This document shows, piece by piece, positions 52,891 to 61,585 of a stretch of DNA of 64,000 nucleotides. A program made the position numbers and the translations under genes. The notes under the pieces are model-generated. The model was given only the letters and a program-made list of their open reading frames with translations, was not told the DNA's origin and did not search any database. This DNA is from Roseovarius sp. (lineage in GTDB: Bacteria > Pseudomonadota > Alphaproteobacteria > Rhodobacterales > Rhodobacteraceae). Within the stretch, counting starts at the first letter, position 1, and every line of letters starts with the position of its first letter. The stretch lies in contig JARGOC010000002.1 in the NCBI GenBank assembly GCA_029212365.1, positions 186,001 to 250,000 of the forward strand, written 5' to 3'.

Positions 52891-53712
52891 ATGATGCTGG
52901 ATGCGTCAGAGGGATACACCACCGACGATGGTCGCAAGATTGGCGGCGTGGTGATGGAAATGAAGAACATCACCCTGCGCTTTGGTGGCGTTGTGGCGAT
53001 CAAGGATATCTCGTTTGATATTCGCCAGGGAGAGATCCGCGCGATAATCGGCCCAAACGGTGCCGGAAAATCGTCAATGCTGAACGTGATCAGTGGTTTC
53101 TATAATCCACAGGATGGCGAAGTTTGGTATCAAGGGGCTAAACGCCCGCCAATGAAGCCGTTTCAGGTGGCGCAGCAGGGCATTGCCCGCACATTCCAGA
53201 ACATCGCTTTGTTTGAAGGAATGACCGTGCTGGACAACGTTATGACCGGGCGCATTCGTCAGATGAATGCAGGATTGCTGAGCCAGGCCCTGTGGAAGGG
53301 TAAGGCGGAGAACGAGGAAATCAAAAACCGGGAAGTTGTTGAAAAGGTAATTGATTTTCTGGAAATCCAGGCCATTCGTAAAACGCCGGTGGGGCGTTTG
53401 CCTTATGGGTTGAAAAAGCGGGTTGAGTTGGCACGCGCATTGGCAGCAGAACCCAGCATCTTGTTGCTGGACGAGCCAATGGCGGGCATGAACGTCGAAG
53501 AAAAAGAGGACATGAGCCGCTTTATTCTGGATGTGAACGATGAATTTGGCACCACAATCGCCTTGATCGAACACGACATGGGTGTGGTGATGGACCTGAG
53601 CGACCGTGTGGTCGTAATGGACTACGGCAAAAAGATCGGCGACGGCACACCAGATGAAGTGCGCAACAATCAGGCGGTGATCGACGCCTATCTGGGGGTG
53701 GCGCATGACTGA
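52891..53712 (+). CDS. livG: Branched-chain-amino-acid-type ABC ATPase (LivG)
   Basis: 273 residues from the ATG at 52891 (GAGAGGA 5 nt before). Walker A G-P-N-G-A-G-K-S is at 54-61, the Q-loop is in F-Q-N-I-A-L-F, the signature reads L-P-Y-G-L-K-K-R and Walker B L-L-L-D-E-P is intact. The E-H-D-M-G-V-V-M-D segment is LivG-like. Energises uptake by LivH/LivM. In this cluster the cargo is more likely a carboxylic acid than an amino acid. Confidence 0.9.
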   Translation: MMLDASEGYTTDDGRKIGGVVMEMKNITLRFGGVVAIKDISFDIRQGEIRAIIGPNGAGKSSMLNVISGFYNPQDGEVWYQGAKRPPMKPFQVAQQGIARTFQNIALFEGMTVLDNVMTGRIRQMNAGLLSQALWKGKAENEEIKNREVVEKVIDFLEIQAIRKTPVGRLPYGLKKRVELARALAAEPSILLLDEPMAGMNVEEKEDMSRFILDVNDEFGTTIALIEHDMGVVMDLSDRVVVMDYGKKIGDGTPDEVRNNQAVIDAYLGVAHD

Positions 53713-53747
53713 TCTGGCAAAAACAACACTGATAATGGGGATATATC

Positions 53748-54761
53748 ATGCCTGAGCAGGTGATCTTTGGGATGGAAGTGTTCCTTAACGGGCTGATGGC
53801 GGGCGTGTTGTATGCACTGGTCGCTCTCGGGTTTGTATTGATTTACAAAGCTTCCGGAATTTTCAACTACGCACAAGGGGTTATGGCCCTTTTTGCTGCG
53901 CTCACCCTTGTGGGGATCATGGAGGGGCAGGTGCCCTTTTCGCATTTGATCAACGCCGCGCTGGGCACTGATTTGCACCACTTTGGCTGGCATGTTCCGG
54001 CTTTTCTGGCGATCCTGCTGACAATGGTGGTGATGGTGGCCCTGTCTTGGGTGGTGAATACAATCATCTTTAGACACTTGGTCAACCAAGATGCGATTAT
54101 CCTGTTCATGGCCACTATTGGGCTCGCCTATTTCCTGGAAGGTTTTGGCGATATCATGTGGGGCAGTGAAATCAAAAAACTGGATGTCGGTCTGCCACAG
54201 GGCATCAATGGCCTGATTGATGAGACCACGTTCAAAATCTTTGATTACGGGTTCTTTATCGACAATCTGGATATCGTAGCCACGATTGTGGCCGCTCTTT
54301 TGGTGGGCGCGCTGGTTGCCTTTGCGCAATATTCCAAACAGGGCCGGGCCATGCGCGCGGTGGCGGATGATCACCAGGCGGCTCTGTCGGTTGGTATTTC
54401 GCTGAACTTCATCTGGGTGATGGTGTGGTCACTGGCCGGGTTTGTCGCCCTTGTCGCAGGCATCATGTGGGGCACCAAATCGGGCGTGCAATTTTCACTG
54501 TCGTTGATCGCCTTGAAGGCGCTACCGGTTCTGATGCTGGGTGGCTTCACCTCGATCCCTGGTGCGATTGTCGGCGGGCTGATCATTGGCGTGGGTGAAA
54601 AACTGTTTGAGTTTATCATGTCGAGCCAAGCCATTGCAGGTGAGCTGTTTGGCTTCACGCTCAGTGCGACTGAGAACTGGTTTGCCTATGTATTGGCGCT
54701 TATTTTCCTCGTCTTCCGGCCGCAGGGCCTGTTTGGCGAAAAAATCATCGAGAGGGTCTGA
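53748..54761 (+). CDS. livH: LivH-type ABC permease
   Basis: 337-residue inner-membrane permease with about eight hydrophobic helices. The L-M-A-G-V-L-Y-A-L-V-A-L-G-F-V-L-I-Y-K block at the N terminus and S-L-A-G-F-V-A-L-V-A-G-I-M-W near 225 are typical of LivH. GGGGA precedes the ATG. It is followed 5 nt later by livM. Confidence 0.9.
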   Translation: MPEQVIFGMEVFLNGLMAGVLYALVALGFVLIYKASGIFNYAQGVMALFAALTLVGIMEGQVPFSHLINAALGTDLHHFGWHVPAFLAILLTMVVMVALSWVVNTIIFRHLVNQDAIILFMATIGLAYFLEGFGDIMWGSEIKKLDVGLPQGINGLIDETTFKIFDYGFFIDNLDIVATIVAALLVGALVAFAQYSKQGRAMRAVADDHQAALSVGISLNFIWVMVWSLAGFVALVAGIMWGTKSGVQFSLSLIALKALPVLMLGGFTSIPGAIVGGLIIGVGEKLFEFIMSSQAIAGELFGFTLSATENWFAYVLALIFLVFRPQGLFGEKIIERV

Positions 54762-54766
54762 AGAAT

Positions 54767-55843
54767 ATGTTTTACCGTGAAGCAGGTGACTTCAAGACCT
54801 CCTACAGTGAGGATAACCAAACCTTTCCGATCAAGTTTGATCGGTGGCGTTATTACTTCGTTCTGGTCGTGGCCTTTGCCGTCGTGCCGTTCCTGATCAA
54901 TGACTATTGGGTCAATGCGGTGTTCCTGCCGTTCCTGATCTATTCCATTGCTGCGATCGGGCTGAATATTCTGGTTGGATATTGCGGGCAGGTCTCATTG
55001 GGTACGGGCGGATTTATGGCTGTGGGCGCCTATGCCTGCTACAAGCTGATGACCAGCTTTCCAGATGTGAACATCTTTTTTCACGTTTTGGTGTCGGGTG
55101 GGATTACCGCGCTGGTTTGCGTAGCCTTCGGCCTGCCAAGTCTGCGGATCAAAGGGTTTTACCTGGCTGTGGCCACGCTTGCTGCGCAGTTCTTCCTTGT
55201 CTGGTTGTTCAACAAAGTGGCGTGGTTTTACAACTATTCTGCGTCGGGTCAGATCAACGCGCCCGAGCGCACGGTGTTTGGCGTGCCCGTCACTGGTGCC
55301 CAGACTGAGCCTTGGGCGGCCTATATGTTCTGCCTTGTATTCCTGGTGATCTCTGCTGTGATAGCGCGCAACCTGACGCGCGGTATGCAGGGTCGCAAAT
55401 GGATGGCTATTCGGGATATGGATATCGCGGCTGAAATCATCGGGGTGAACCCGCTGAAAGCCAAGCTGAGCGCCTTTGCTGTGTCAGGATTTTTCGTTGG
55501 CATCTCGGGCGCGCTGTTTTTTGCAGTGTATTTGGGTGCTGTTGAAGTGGGCGAGGTCTTTGGCATCAGCAAGTCGTTCATCGTGTTGTTCATGGTGATC
55601 ATTGGTGGACTGGGGTCCATCTTTGGCAGCTTTGCCGGGGCGGCGTTTCTGGTGTTGTTGCCAGTTCTGTTGAAGAACGTGCTGGTGGGGACACTCGGAT
55701 GGCCCACAGACATTGCCGCGCATCTGGAATTTATGGTCATCGGCGCATTGATTGTGACGTTTCTGATTGCCGAACCCCACGGATTGGCGCAGCTCTGGCG
55801 CGTTGCAAAAGAGAAATTGAGACTTTGGCCTTTCCCACACTAG
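54767..55843 (+). CDS. livM: LivM-type ABC permease
   Basis: 358 residues: a soluble N-terminal tail of about 35 residues, then around nine transmembrane segments, with the family block G-L-N-I-L-V-G-Y-C-G-Q-V-S-L-G near 65-79 and G-L-P-S-L-R-I-K-G-F-Y near 118. Partner of LivH. A short hairpin element lies between this gene and the binding protein. Confidence 0.9.
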   Translation: MFYREAGDFKTSYSEDNQTFPIKFDRWRYYFVLVVAFAVVPFLINDYWVNAVFLPFLIYSIAAIGLNILVGYCGQVSLGTGGFMAVGAYACYKLMTSFPDVNIFFHVLVSGGITALVCVAFGLPSLRIKGFYLAVATLAAQFFLVWLFNKVAWFYNYSASGQINAPERTVFGVPVTGAQTEPWAAYMFCLVFLVISAVIARNLTRGMQGRKWMAIRDMDIAAEIIGVNPLKAKLSAFAVSGFFVGISGALFFAVYLGAVEVGEVFGISKSFIVLFMVIIGGLGSIFGSFAGAAFLVLLPVLLKNVLVGTLGWPTDIAAHLEFMVIGALIVTFLIAEPHGLAQLWRVAKEKLRLWPFPH

Positions 55844-55860
55844 GGCAGCCATCGAGGTGC

Positions 55861-55880
55861 GGTGCGTGAGATCACGCACC
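55861..55880. repeat. GGTGCGTG/CACGCACC hairpin element
   Basis: A perfect 8-bp stem with an AGAT loop, extended by a G-TAGGG-like flank (CCCTAC after it). I recall similar GTAGGGTGCGTG elements scattered between genes in several proteobacteria. Here it lies between livM and livK and may protect or process the mRNA. Confidence 0.6.
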
Positions 55881-55919
55881 CTACATAATGTCGGATAAAA
55901 CCAAGGGAGGTATTCACCG

Positions 55920-57200
55920 ATGAAAACCAAATTACTGACTGCATTTGCAGCAGCCTTTATGGCAGCAGCCCCTGCACTGGCGGAGTTGACCATTGTCGAC
56001 ACCAGCTATCGCACAGGGCCTTATGCCGCGAACGGGATTCCATTCTCGGACGGGTATCAGGATTATTTCACCTTGCTGAATGAGCGCGATGGCGGCATCG
56101 GCGGCGAAATGATCAATCTCGTGGAATGTGAGACCGGCTATAACACCGAAAAAGGTGTGGAATGCTACGAGGCGACCAAGGGCGACGACGTGCTTGTTTA
56201 TCAACCGCTGTCCACTGGCATCACCTATCAGTTGATCCCGAAGGCCACAGCTGACGGCATTCCGCTCCACACCATGGGTTATGGCCGCACATCCGCGAAA
56301 AACGGTGACGTGTTCAACTGGGTGTTTAACTATCCTGCGAACTATTGGGATGGGGCCTCGCTGGCAGTCACGCATATTCTTGACGAGAATGGTGGCGACA
56401 TCAACGGTAAGTCGATTACGTTGATTTATCACAACTCTGCTTACGGCAAAGAGCCAATCCGCACGCTGGAAGAGCTGTCGAAAAAGCATGGTTTCAACCT
56501 GACACTGCTGCCTGTTGACCATCCCGGTCAGGAGCAGAAATCGCAGTGGCTGCAAATCCGCCGCGAAAAGCCTGACTATGTGGTGATGTGGGGCTGGGGC
56601 GTGATGAACCCGGTCGCCATTCAGGAAGCTGTGAACATCCGTTACCCGATGGAAAACTTCATCGGCATCTGGTGGTCTGGTTCCGAGAACGACGTGAAAT
56701 CTGCGGGCGCAGGTGCCAATGGTTACAAGGCGCTGGCCTTCCACAACCTGGGCGATGATTACCCGGTCTATGGCGATATCCAGAAGTATGTTTCCGATGC
56801 TGGCAAAGCTGCTGGTGTTGGCGATCAGATGGGCACAGTGCTGTATAACCGTGGCATGTATGCCGCGATGTTGGCAGCTGAGGCGATCAAAACCGCCCAA
56901 GAAATGCACGGCACGTCGAAGATCACTGCCGCGCAGATGCGTGACGGCATGGAAAACCTTGAGATCACCGAAGCCAAAATGGCGGCCATCGGCCTGCCCA
57001 ATTTCGGCCCGGAGTTCAAGGTGAGCTGTGAAAACCACGGTGGTAACGGCTTTGGTGCCGTATCGCAGTGGGATGCCGCTGCTGGTGAGTTCAAGCTGAT
57101 CACCGAGTATTATCAGTCGGATCAAGACGTGATCCAACAGCTGATTGAAGAAGACTCCGCTTCGTATGCTGCCGAAAACGGCATCGAAGGCGGTTGCTGA
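55920..57200 (+). CDS. livK: Liv-type ABC substrate-binding protein
   Basis: 426 residues with a signal peptide ending P-A-L-A-E, type I periplasmic binding fold. The ligand-pocket region contains Y-R-T-G-P-Y-A-A-N-G and Y-Q-P-L-S-T-G-I-T; W-G-W-G-V-M-N-P near 222 and W-W-S-G-S-E-N-D near 246 are notable aromatic patches. These Trp-rich stretches and the length above that of LivJ/LivK (about 370) suit an aromatic or larger carboxylate ligand rather than leucine. GGGAGGT precedes the ATG. Confidence 0.88.
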   Translation: MKTKLLTAFAAAFMAAAPALAELTIVDTSYRTGPYAANGIPFSDGYQDYFTLLNERDGGIGGEMINLVECETGYNTEKGVECYEATKGDDVLVYQPLSTGITYQLIPKATADGIPLHTMGYGRTSAKNGDVFNWVFNYPANYWDGASLAVTHILDENGGDINGKSITLIYHNSAYGKEPIRTLEELSKKHGFNLTLLPVDHPGQEQKSQWLQIRREKPDYVVMWGWGVMNPVAIQEAVNIRYPMENFIGIWWSGSENDVKSAGAGANGYKALAFHNLGDDYPVYGDIQKYVSDAGKAAGVGDQMGTVLYNRGMYAAMLAAEAIKTAQEMHGTSKITAAQMRDGMENLEITEAKMAAIGLPNFGPEFKVSCENHGGNGFGAVSQWDAAAGEFKLITEYYQSDQDVIQQLIEEDSASYAAENGIEGGC

Positions 57201-57213
57201 TCTAAGCGATCTA

Positions 57214-57262
57214 TCCTTCGGCCGCGGCACGAAGCTGCGGCCGAAGGACCTGAATATTTTTT
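57214..57262 (+). terminator. Intercistronic hairpin with distant U-run
   Basis: TCCTTCGGCCGC (57214-57225) pairs perfectly with GCGGCCGAAGGA (57237-57248); a TTTTTT follows 8 nt later at 57257-57262. The gap weakens classical termination, so partial attenuation after the binding-protein gene, lowering livF expression, is more likely. Confidence 0.6.
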
Positions 57263-57311
57263 GGAACACTGAAAGATGGGGTGATACGCCTCGTCACGAT
57301 GGAGATGCGCC

Positions 57312-58136
57312 ATGCTGGATGCGGCCGAGACCCAAGAGAACCTGTTGGAGATCAACAATATCGAGGTGATCTACAATCACGTGATTCTCGTGTTGAAAGG
57401 TGTTTCTCTAAACGTGCCCAAGGGCGGAATCACGGCTTTGCTGGGCGGCAATGGCGCCGGTAAAACCACCACGCTCAAGGCGATTTCAAACCTTTTGAAA
57501 TCAGAACGTGGTGAAGTGACCAAAGGTACAATCACCTATCGCGGCCAACGGGTGCAGGATCTGGTGCCGTCAGAGTTGGTCAAAAAAGGCGTCATTCAGG
57601 TGATGGAAGGCCGCCATTGTTTTGAGCATTTGACCGTAGAAGAAAACCTGCTGACCGGTGCCTATACACGTGGATCAGGCCGGGCGGAGATCGATGCCGA
57701 TCTTGAGAAGGTCTATAGTTATTTCCCACGTCTGAAAGAGCGTCGACGCTCTCAGGCAGGGTATACCTCGGGCGGTGAGCAACAGATGGTGGCCATTGGT
57801 CGTGCGCTGATGTCCCGGCCCGAAACGATCCTGCTGGACGAGCCCTCAATGGGCTTGGCACCGCAGTTGGTGGAAGAGATTTTCCAGATCGTGAAATCGC
57901 TGAATGAAAAGGAAGGCGCGACCTTCCTGTTGGCTGAGCAAAACACCAATGTAGCGCTGCGCTTTGCGCAATATGGCTATATTCTGGAGAGCGGACGTGT
58001 CGTGATGGATGGCCCCGCAGCCGAGCTGCGTGAGAACCCGGATGTGAAGGAATTCTATCTGGGAATGTCCGATGATGGGCGCAAATCCTTCCGCGACGTG
58101 CGCAGCTATCGCCGCCGCAAAAGATGGCTGAGCTGA
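57312..58136 (+). CDS. livF: LivF-type ABC ATPase
   Basis: 274 residues. Walker A G-G-N-G-A-G-K-T at 45-52, Q-loop V-M-E-G-R-H-C-F, signature T-S-G-G-E-Q-Q-M, Walker B I-L-L-D-E-P-S-M-G-L-A-P and A-E-Q-N-T-N are those of LivF. GGAG precedes the ATG. Second ATPase of the importer, separated from the other transporter genes by the hairpin described at 57214. Confidence 0.92.
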   Translation: MLDAAETQENLLEINNIEVIYNHVILVLKGVSLNVPKGGITALLGGNGAGKTTTLKAISNLLKSERGEVTKGTITYRGQRVQDLVPSELVKKGVIQVMEGRHCFEHLTVEENLLTGAYTRGSGRAEIDADLEKVYSYFPRLKERRRSQAGYTSGGEQQMVAIGRALMSRPETILLDEPSMGLAPQLVEEIFQIVKSLNEKEGATFLLAEQNTNVALRFAQYGYILESGRVVMDGPAAELRENPDVKEFYLGMSDDGRKSFRDVRSYRRRKRWLS

Positions 58137-58442
58137 TGGCTTTGGTCAAGTTTGCCTGTCCCTGCGAGGCTCAGCCGCAATGAGCTTACCCCGTGCAATA
58201 GTCAGACCGCTGCCCTTTGATCAGCTTCATCATTTGACTATCAATGTGAAAGCTGATTGTGCGTTCCATTTCATCGGTATCGCTGGCAAAAGCATTCTGG
58301 GTTTGGCTCGGGGCTGCCTTTTTCCAAAGGCGACCAAAAATTCACATCGGCATACATATGTATGCAGTTCTTCGCCGATCAGGCGATTCCCCTCAATTGC
58401 TCACGCTGCCGCGCTCCTGCGCCACGGCTAAAGGAAGCCAAA
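58137..58442. other. 306-bp intergenic region before the PaaK-like gene
   Basis: No gene is supported here; open frames on both strands lack start signals. It carries a 16-bp palindrome (58350-58365) and probably an internal promoter for the ligase gene, since a gap this size is unusual inside the otherwise tight operon. Confidence 0.55.
58350..58365. promoter_or_regulatory. 16-bp perfect palindrome, candidate operator
   Basis: GCATACATATGTATGC reads the same on both strands. It is about 78 nt upstream of the ligase start codon, where a dimeric repressor (TetR, GntR or MarR type) could block transcription. No regulator of such type is encoded next to it. Assignment as an operator is inference. 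Confidence 0.5.
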
Positions 58443-59663
58443 ATGACAAAATTTTATGATGAGCTCGAAACTCAAACAGCAGCTGCGCGTGCTGCGCGGC
58501 TGGCCAAATTGCTGCCAGAGCAAATCCGCCGTGCACAGTCCTTGGCGGGCTACGGCGAAACACTCGCAGAGTTTGATGCCGATGCGATAACCGGACCGGA
58601 TGAGTTGGCAGCTTTGCCGATAATTCGCAAATCCGATTTGGGGCGTGCGCAGGCGGGCCAGCCGCCTTTTGGCGGGTTGACTGGCAAGGGCGCTGCCGGA
58701 TTTTCTCATGTGTTTCAATCGCCAGGGCCGATTTATGAGCCGGGCGGGGCGGATCACGACTGGTGGCGCATGGGGCGTTTCCTGAATGCTTGTGGCATCG
58801 GCCAGGGCGACATTGTGCAGAACTGTTTTGGCTATCATCTGACACCCGCTGGCATGATTTTTGAAAATGGCGCGCGTGCCGTTGGAGCGGCTGTTTTGCC
58901 CGCGGGCACCGGCCAGACCGAACTGCAAGTGCAAGCTGCGCATGACATTGGAGTGACGGCCTACGCGGGTACGCCGGATTATCTGAAGGTGATATTGGAC
59001 AAGGCCGATGCGATGGGTGTGAGCCTGAACATCACCAAGGCCGCTGTTGGAGGAGGGGCGCTTTTCCCATCTCTCAGACAGGATTATGCAGATCGCGGAA
59101 TCGCGTGTTTGCAAAGCTATGCCACTGCTGATCTGGGCAATGTCGCGTATGAGACCGAGGCCCAGGAGGGTCTGATTGTGGATGAGGGCGTGATCGTTGA
59201 GATCGTAACCCCCGGCACAGGTGATCCGGTCGCCCCCGGAGAAGTGGGAGAACTTGTCGTCACAACGCTGAACCCCGATTACCCGTTGATTCGCTTTGCC
59301 ACCGGAGATCTGAGTGCCGTGTTGCAAGGTGAGAGCCCCTGTGGGCGCACAAACCTGCGCATCAAGGGTTGGATGGGCCGTGCGGATCAGACAACCAAGA
59401 TCAAAGGTATGTTTGTACGCCCCGAGCAGGTGGCCGCGTTGGTATCACGTCACGACGATATTGTGCGTGCACGGGTCGTTGCCTCGCGCGAGGGGGAAAT
59501 GGATGTGATGACCGTTCAGATCGAATCAGACAGCACGGAGCCCGAGCGTTTTGCCGGTGCCGTAAAAGATGTGTTGAAGCTGAAAGGGCAGATCGAGATT
59601 GTCGCCATAGGATCACTGCCAAACGATGGCAAGGTGATCGAGGATCTGCGCAGCTACGATTGA
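58443..59663 (+). CDS. PaaK-like phenylacetate-CoA ligase family protein
   Basis: 406 residues from the ATG at 58443 (AAGGAAG upstream). Overall it follows PaaK: N-terminal E-T-Q-T-A-A-A-R, L-P-I-I-R-K-S-D-L, C-F-G-Y-H-L-T-P-A-G, a G-E-L-V-V-T-T-L block and the C-terminal D-Q-T-T-K-I-K-G-M-F-V. The phosphate loop, normally S-S-G-T-T-G-K-P, reads Q-S-P-G-P-I-Y-E-P here, so ATP handling may differ or be lost. The likely substrate is an aromatic or other carboxylic acid brought in by the adjoining ABC importer. Confidence 0.8.
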   Translation: MTKFYDELETQTAAARAARLAKLLPEQIRRAQSLAGYGETLAEFDADAITGPDELAALPIIRKSDLGRAQAGQPPFGGLTGKGAAGFSHVFQSPGPIYEPGGADHDWWRMGRFLNACGIGQGDIVQNCFGYHLTPAGMIFENGARAVGAAVLPAGTGQTELQVQAAHDIGVTAYAGTPDYLKVILDKADAMGVSLNITKAAVGGGALFPSLRQDYADRGIACLQSYATADLGNVAYETEAQEGLIVDEGVIVEIVTPGTGDPVAPGEVGELVVTTLNPDYPLIRFATGDLSAVLQGESPCGRTNLRIKGWMGRADQTTKIKGMFVRPEQVAALVSRHDDIVRARVVASREGEMDVMTVQIESDSTEPERFAGAVKDVLKLKGQIEIVAIGSLPNDGKVIEDLRSYD

Positions 59664-59700
59664 TTACTAATACCTGTGCGCAGCGGTTCGGGTGTTTTGC

Positions 59701-60945
59701 CTATCCAAACCGGTTCGCATCATAGGGTGACAGATCCACATTCGGCCGCTTGCCAGTGATCAGGTCAGCCACCCAACGCCCGGTCTTTGGCCCAGCTGTC
59801 AGCCCGATATGCTGGTGCCCGAAGGCGGCAAACACGCCCGTGCCGCCGATTTCGCCCACCAATGGCAGGCTGTCAGGGGTGGACGGGCGAAAGCCCATCC
59901 ATTCTTCGGCCTCGTCATATTTCAGGTCGGGGAAGGCCCATTTGATGTTCTTACGAATCAACTCCAACGGGGCGTTGGAGAGCGGGGCATTGTGATCTCC
60001 CAACTCAACGGTACCAGCACAGCGCAGGCCCGAGGACATCGGATTCACACCGAACTTGCCCTTGACCAACATCATTGGATTTCGCGGCATCTGGCTGGGA
60101 TTCTTAAGATGCAGATGATAGCCGCGCTCGGCTTCCATCACCACCTTGAGGCCAAGTTTGGTCATCAGCTCCTTTGACCAGATGCCCGCCGACACAACCG
60201 CATGATCACAGGGCAGTGTGCCTCGGTCCGTGATCACGGCTTTGACTTTGCCATCTCTGATGTCAAAATCTTGCACAGTGGCTTGGCATATCGTGCCGCC
60301 TTCTTCTTGCAGAACCTGGGCAAGGGCATCGCAATAGGCGCCGGGATTTAGGATATGGCCATGACCTTTTAGTGTGGCAAGACACTGGATGTTGGGGCCT
60401 GCCATTGGCTCGGCTTCTTGCACGGCGGGGCCTTCAACCAACTCGGGAATATACCCGAGTTCACGGCGCAAGTTCCAGCCATAGCTATCTTTGTCAAAGG
60501 CTTTGCGGTTGGCATAGGCATAGGTGATATCGCTATTGGTGATCCACTTGGCGGCAGCTGTGCCACGGGTCAGGGCCTCGTGTTGACTGACGCTATCGGC
60601 GATCAGCGGCATCAGCCCATCGACCGTGGCGCGCACGCCTTTGTCGGTGGCATTGGACATGAACTTCAACAGCCAGGGGACCAGCTTGGGGAAATAACGC
60701 CACTGCATGAACAGTGGCTCGTTTGGGTCGAGCATGTATTTCAGGCCGGTTCTGGCAATGCCGGGCGTGTTCACCGGGATCATTGCCCATTGCGCCAACA
60801 GCCCTGCATTGCCGTATGATGCCCCTGCTCCGGGGCCGTCTTTGTCAATGAGCATGACGTCATGGCCCGCCCGCCGTAGCCAGATGGCCGAGCTGAGACC
60901 GCAGATGCCTGCTCCGATGACCAGGGTTTTAAGGGGGGGTGTCAT
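59701..60945 (-). CDS. DadA-like FAD-dependent amino-acid oxidoreductase
   Basis: 414 residues of the DAO family. FAD dinucleotide motif V-I-G-A-G-I-C-G-L-S-S-A near 10-21, G-P-G-A-G-A-S-Y-G-N-A-G near 37-48, and the C-terminal W-M-G-F-R-P-S-T-P-D-S-L-P-L-V-G with G-H-Q-H-I-G-L-T are the pattern of DadA (D-amino-acid dehydrogenase). Substrate is not certain: D-amino acids, hydroxyproline epimers or related imino acids. Convergent with the PaaK-like gene (37 nt). Confidence 0.85.
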   Translation of the reverse strand: MTPPLKTLVIGAGICGLSSAIWLRRAGHDVMLIDKDGPGAGASYGNAGLLAQWAMIPVNTPGIARTGLKYMLDPNEPLFMQWRYFPKLVPWLLKFMSNATDKGVRATVDGLMPLIADSVSQHEALTRGTAAAKWITNSDITYAYANRKAFDKDSYGWNLRRELGYIPELVEGPAVQEAEPMAGPNIQCLATLKGHGHILNPGAYCDALAQVLQEEGGTICQATVQDFDIRDGKVKAVITDRGTLPCDHAVVSAGIWSKELMTKLGLKVVMEAERGYHLHLKNPSQMPRNPMMLVKGKFGVNPMSSGLRCAGTVELGDHNAPLSNAPLELIRKNIKWAFPDLKYDEAEEWMGFRPSTPDSLPLVGEIGGTGVFAAFGHQHIGLTAGPKTGRWVADLITGKRPNVDLSPYDANRFG

Positions 60946-61103
60946 GGTCTGGCTTTCTCATGTGCTGTTGTCTGTATCGAGACCATGAGAGGCGGGTTTT
61001 GGCAAGAGGGCTGTTTTGCCTCGTGGCCTGTACTTGTTGGGCAATCGCGTATGGGGGTGGTCGCAACTGTGACAGGCGTTTAGCGGAATTTCGATAGCCC
61101 AAG

Positions 61104-61127
61104 AAAAAACCCCGCCCAAAGGCGAGG
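61104..61127 (-). terminator. Rho-independent terminator of rpmJ
   Basis: On the minus strand CCTCGCC, a TTTG loop and GGCGGGG (one G-T pair) are followed by six T. It lies 33 nt past the rpmJ stop codon. Confidence 0.9.
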
Positions 61128-61159
61128 TTCAATCCATCCAAAAGGGATGAAAAAGCTGC

Positions 61160-61285
61160 TTAACCCTGGCGGGCTTTGAACCGTGGCTGGGTTTTGTTGA
61201 TCACGTAGACGCGGCCTTTGCGGCGCACGACACGGCAATCACGGTGCCGGTTCTTGAGCGAGCGAAGTGAGTTCTTGACCTTCAT
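61160..61285 (-). CDS. rpmJ: Ribosomal protein bL36
   Basis: 41 residues, strongly basic: [14 protein letters not shown], then [14 protein letters not shown] and P-R-F-K-A-R-Q-G. This is the zinc-free (C-minus) type of bL36 with one Cys. GAGGAGA lies 6 nt before the ATG. The longer open frame upstream reads through the tRNA gene and is rejected. Confidence 0.95.
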   Translation of the reverse strand: MKVKNSLRSLKNRHRDCRVVRRKGRVYVINKTQPRFKARQG

Positions 61286-61363
61286 GGCTCTTCTCCTCAT
61301 TTGTCGTGGCGCGGATTGCGCCTCGGGGTTGCGGGTGCCTGACCGACGGCCAAGGCGTGAATA

Positions 61364-61438
61364 TGGTGGGCGATACAAGGATCGAACTTGTGACCCCTTC
61401 GATGTCAACGAAGTGCTCTACCGCTGAGCTAATCGCCC
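61364..61438 (-). tRNA. tRNA-Val (anticodon GAC)
   Basis: A 75-nt cloverleaf on the minus strand: acceptor GGGCGAT paired with ATCGCCC, discriminator A and encoded CCA. The D-arm contains AGCTCAGCGGTAGAGC, the anticodon arm is CTTCG-TTGACAT-CGAAG giving GAC, and the T-arm has GTTCGATCC. It decodes GUC and GUU. Confidence 0.96.
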
Positions 61439-61585
61439 GTAGTTTCCGCCGCAGCCATCACCCCCAAAAAATGAGGGCGCGGAAAACCGCGCCGGCGTTT
61501 GTGGGTCTATAAAAGGAGTCGTCGAGCGGATCAAGGGCTTTTAGAACCCCAATTTCAGGCTATGATGCTGTGCAAAGGAGCGGAC

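Noticed and set aside
55932..57269. 445-codon open frame on the minus strand
   Set aside because: It is fully antisense to livK, which has a signal peptide, ribosome site and family motifs. The long frame is a by-product of G+C-rich codon use.
61286..61408. N-terminal extension of rpmJ
   Set aside because: It reads through the tRNA-Val region and the ribosomal protein has a strong own ribosome site and canonical 41-residue length.
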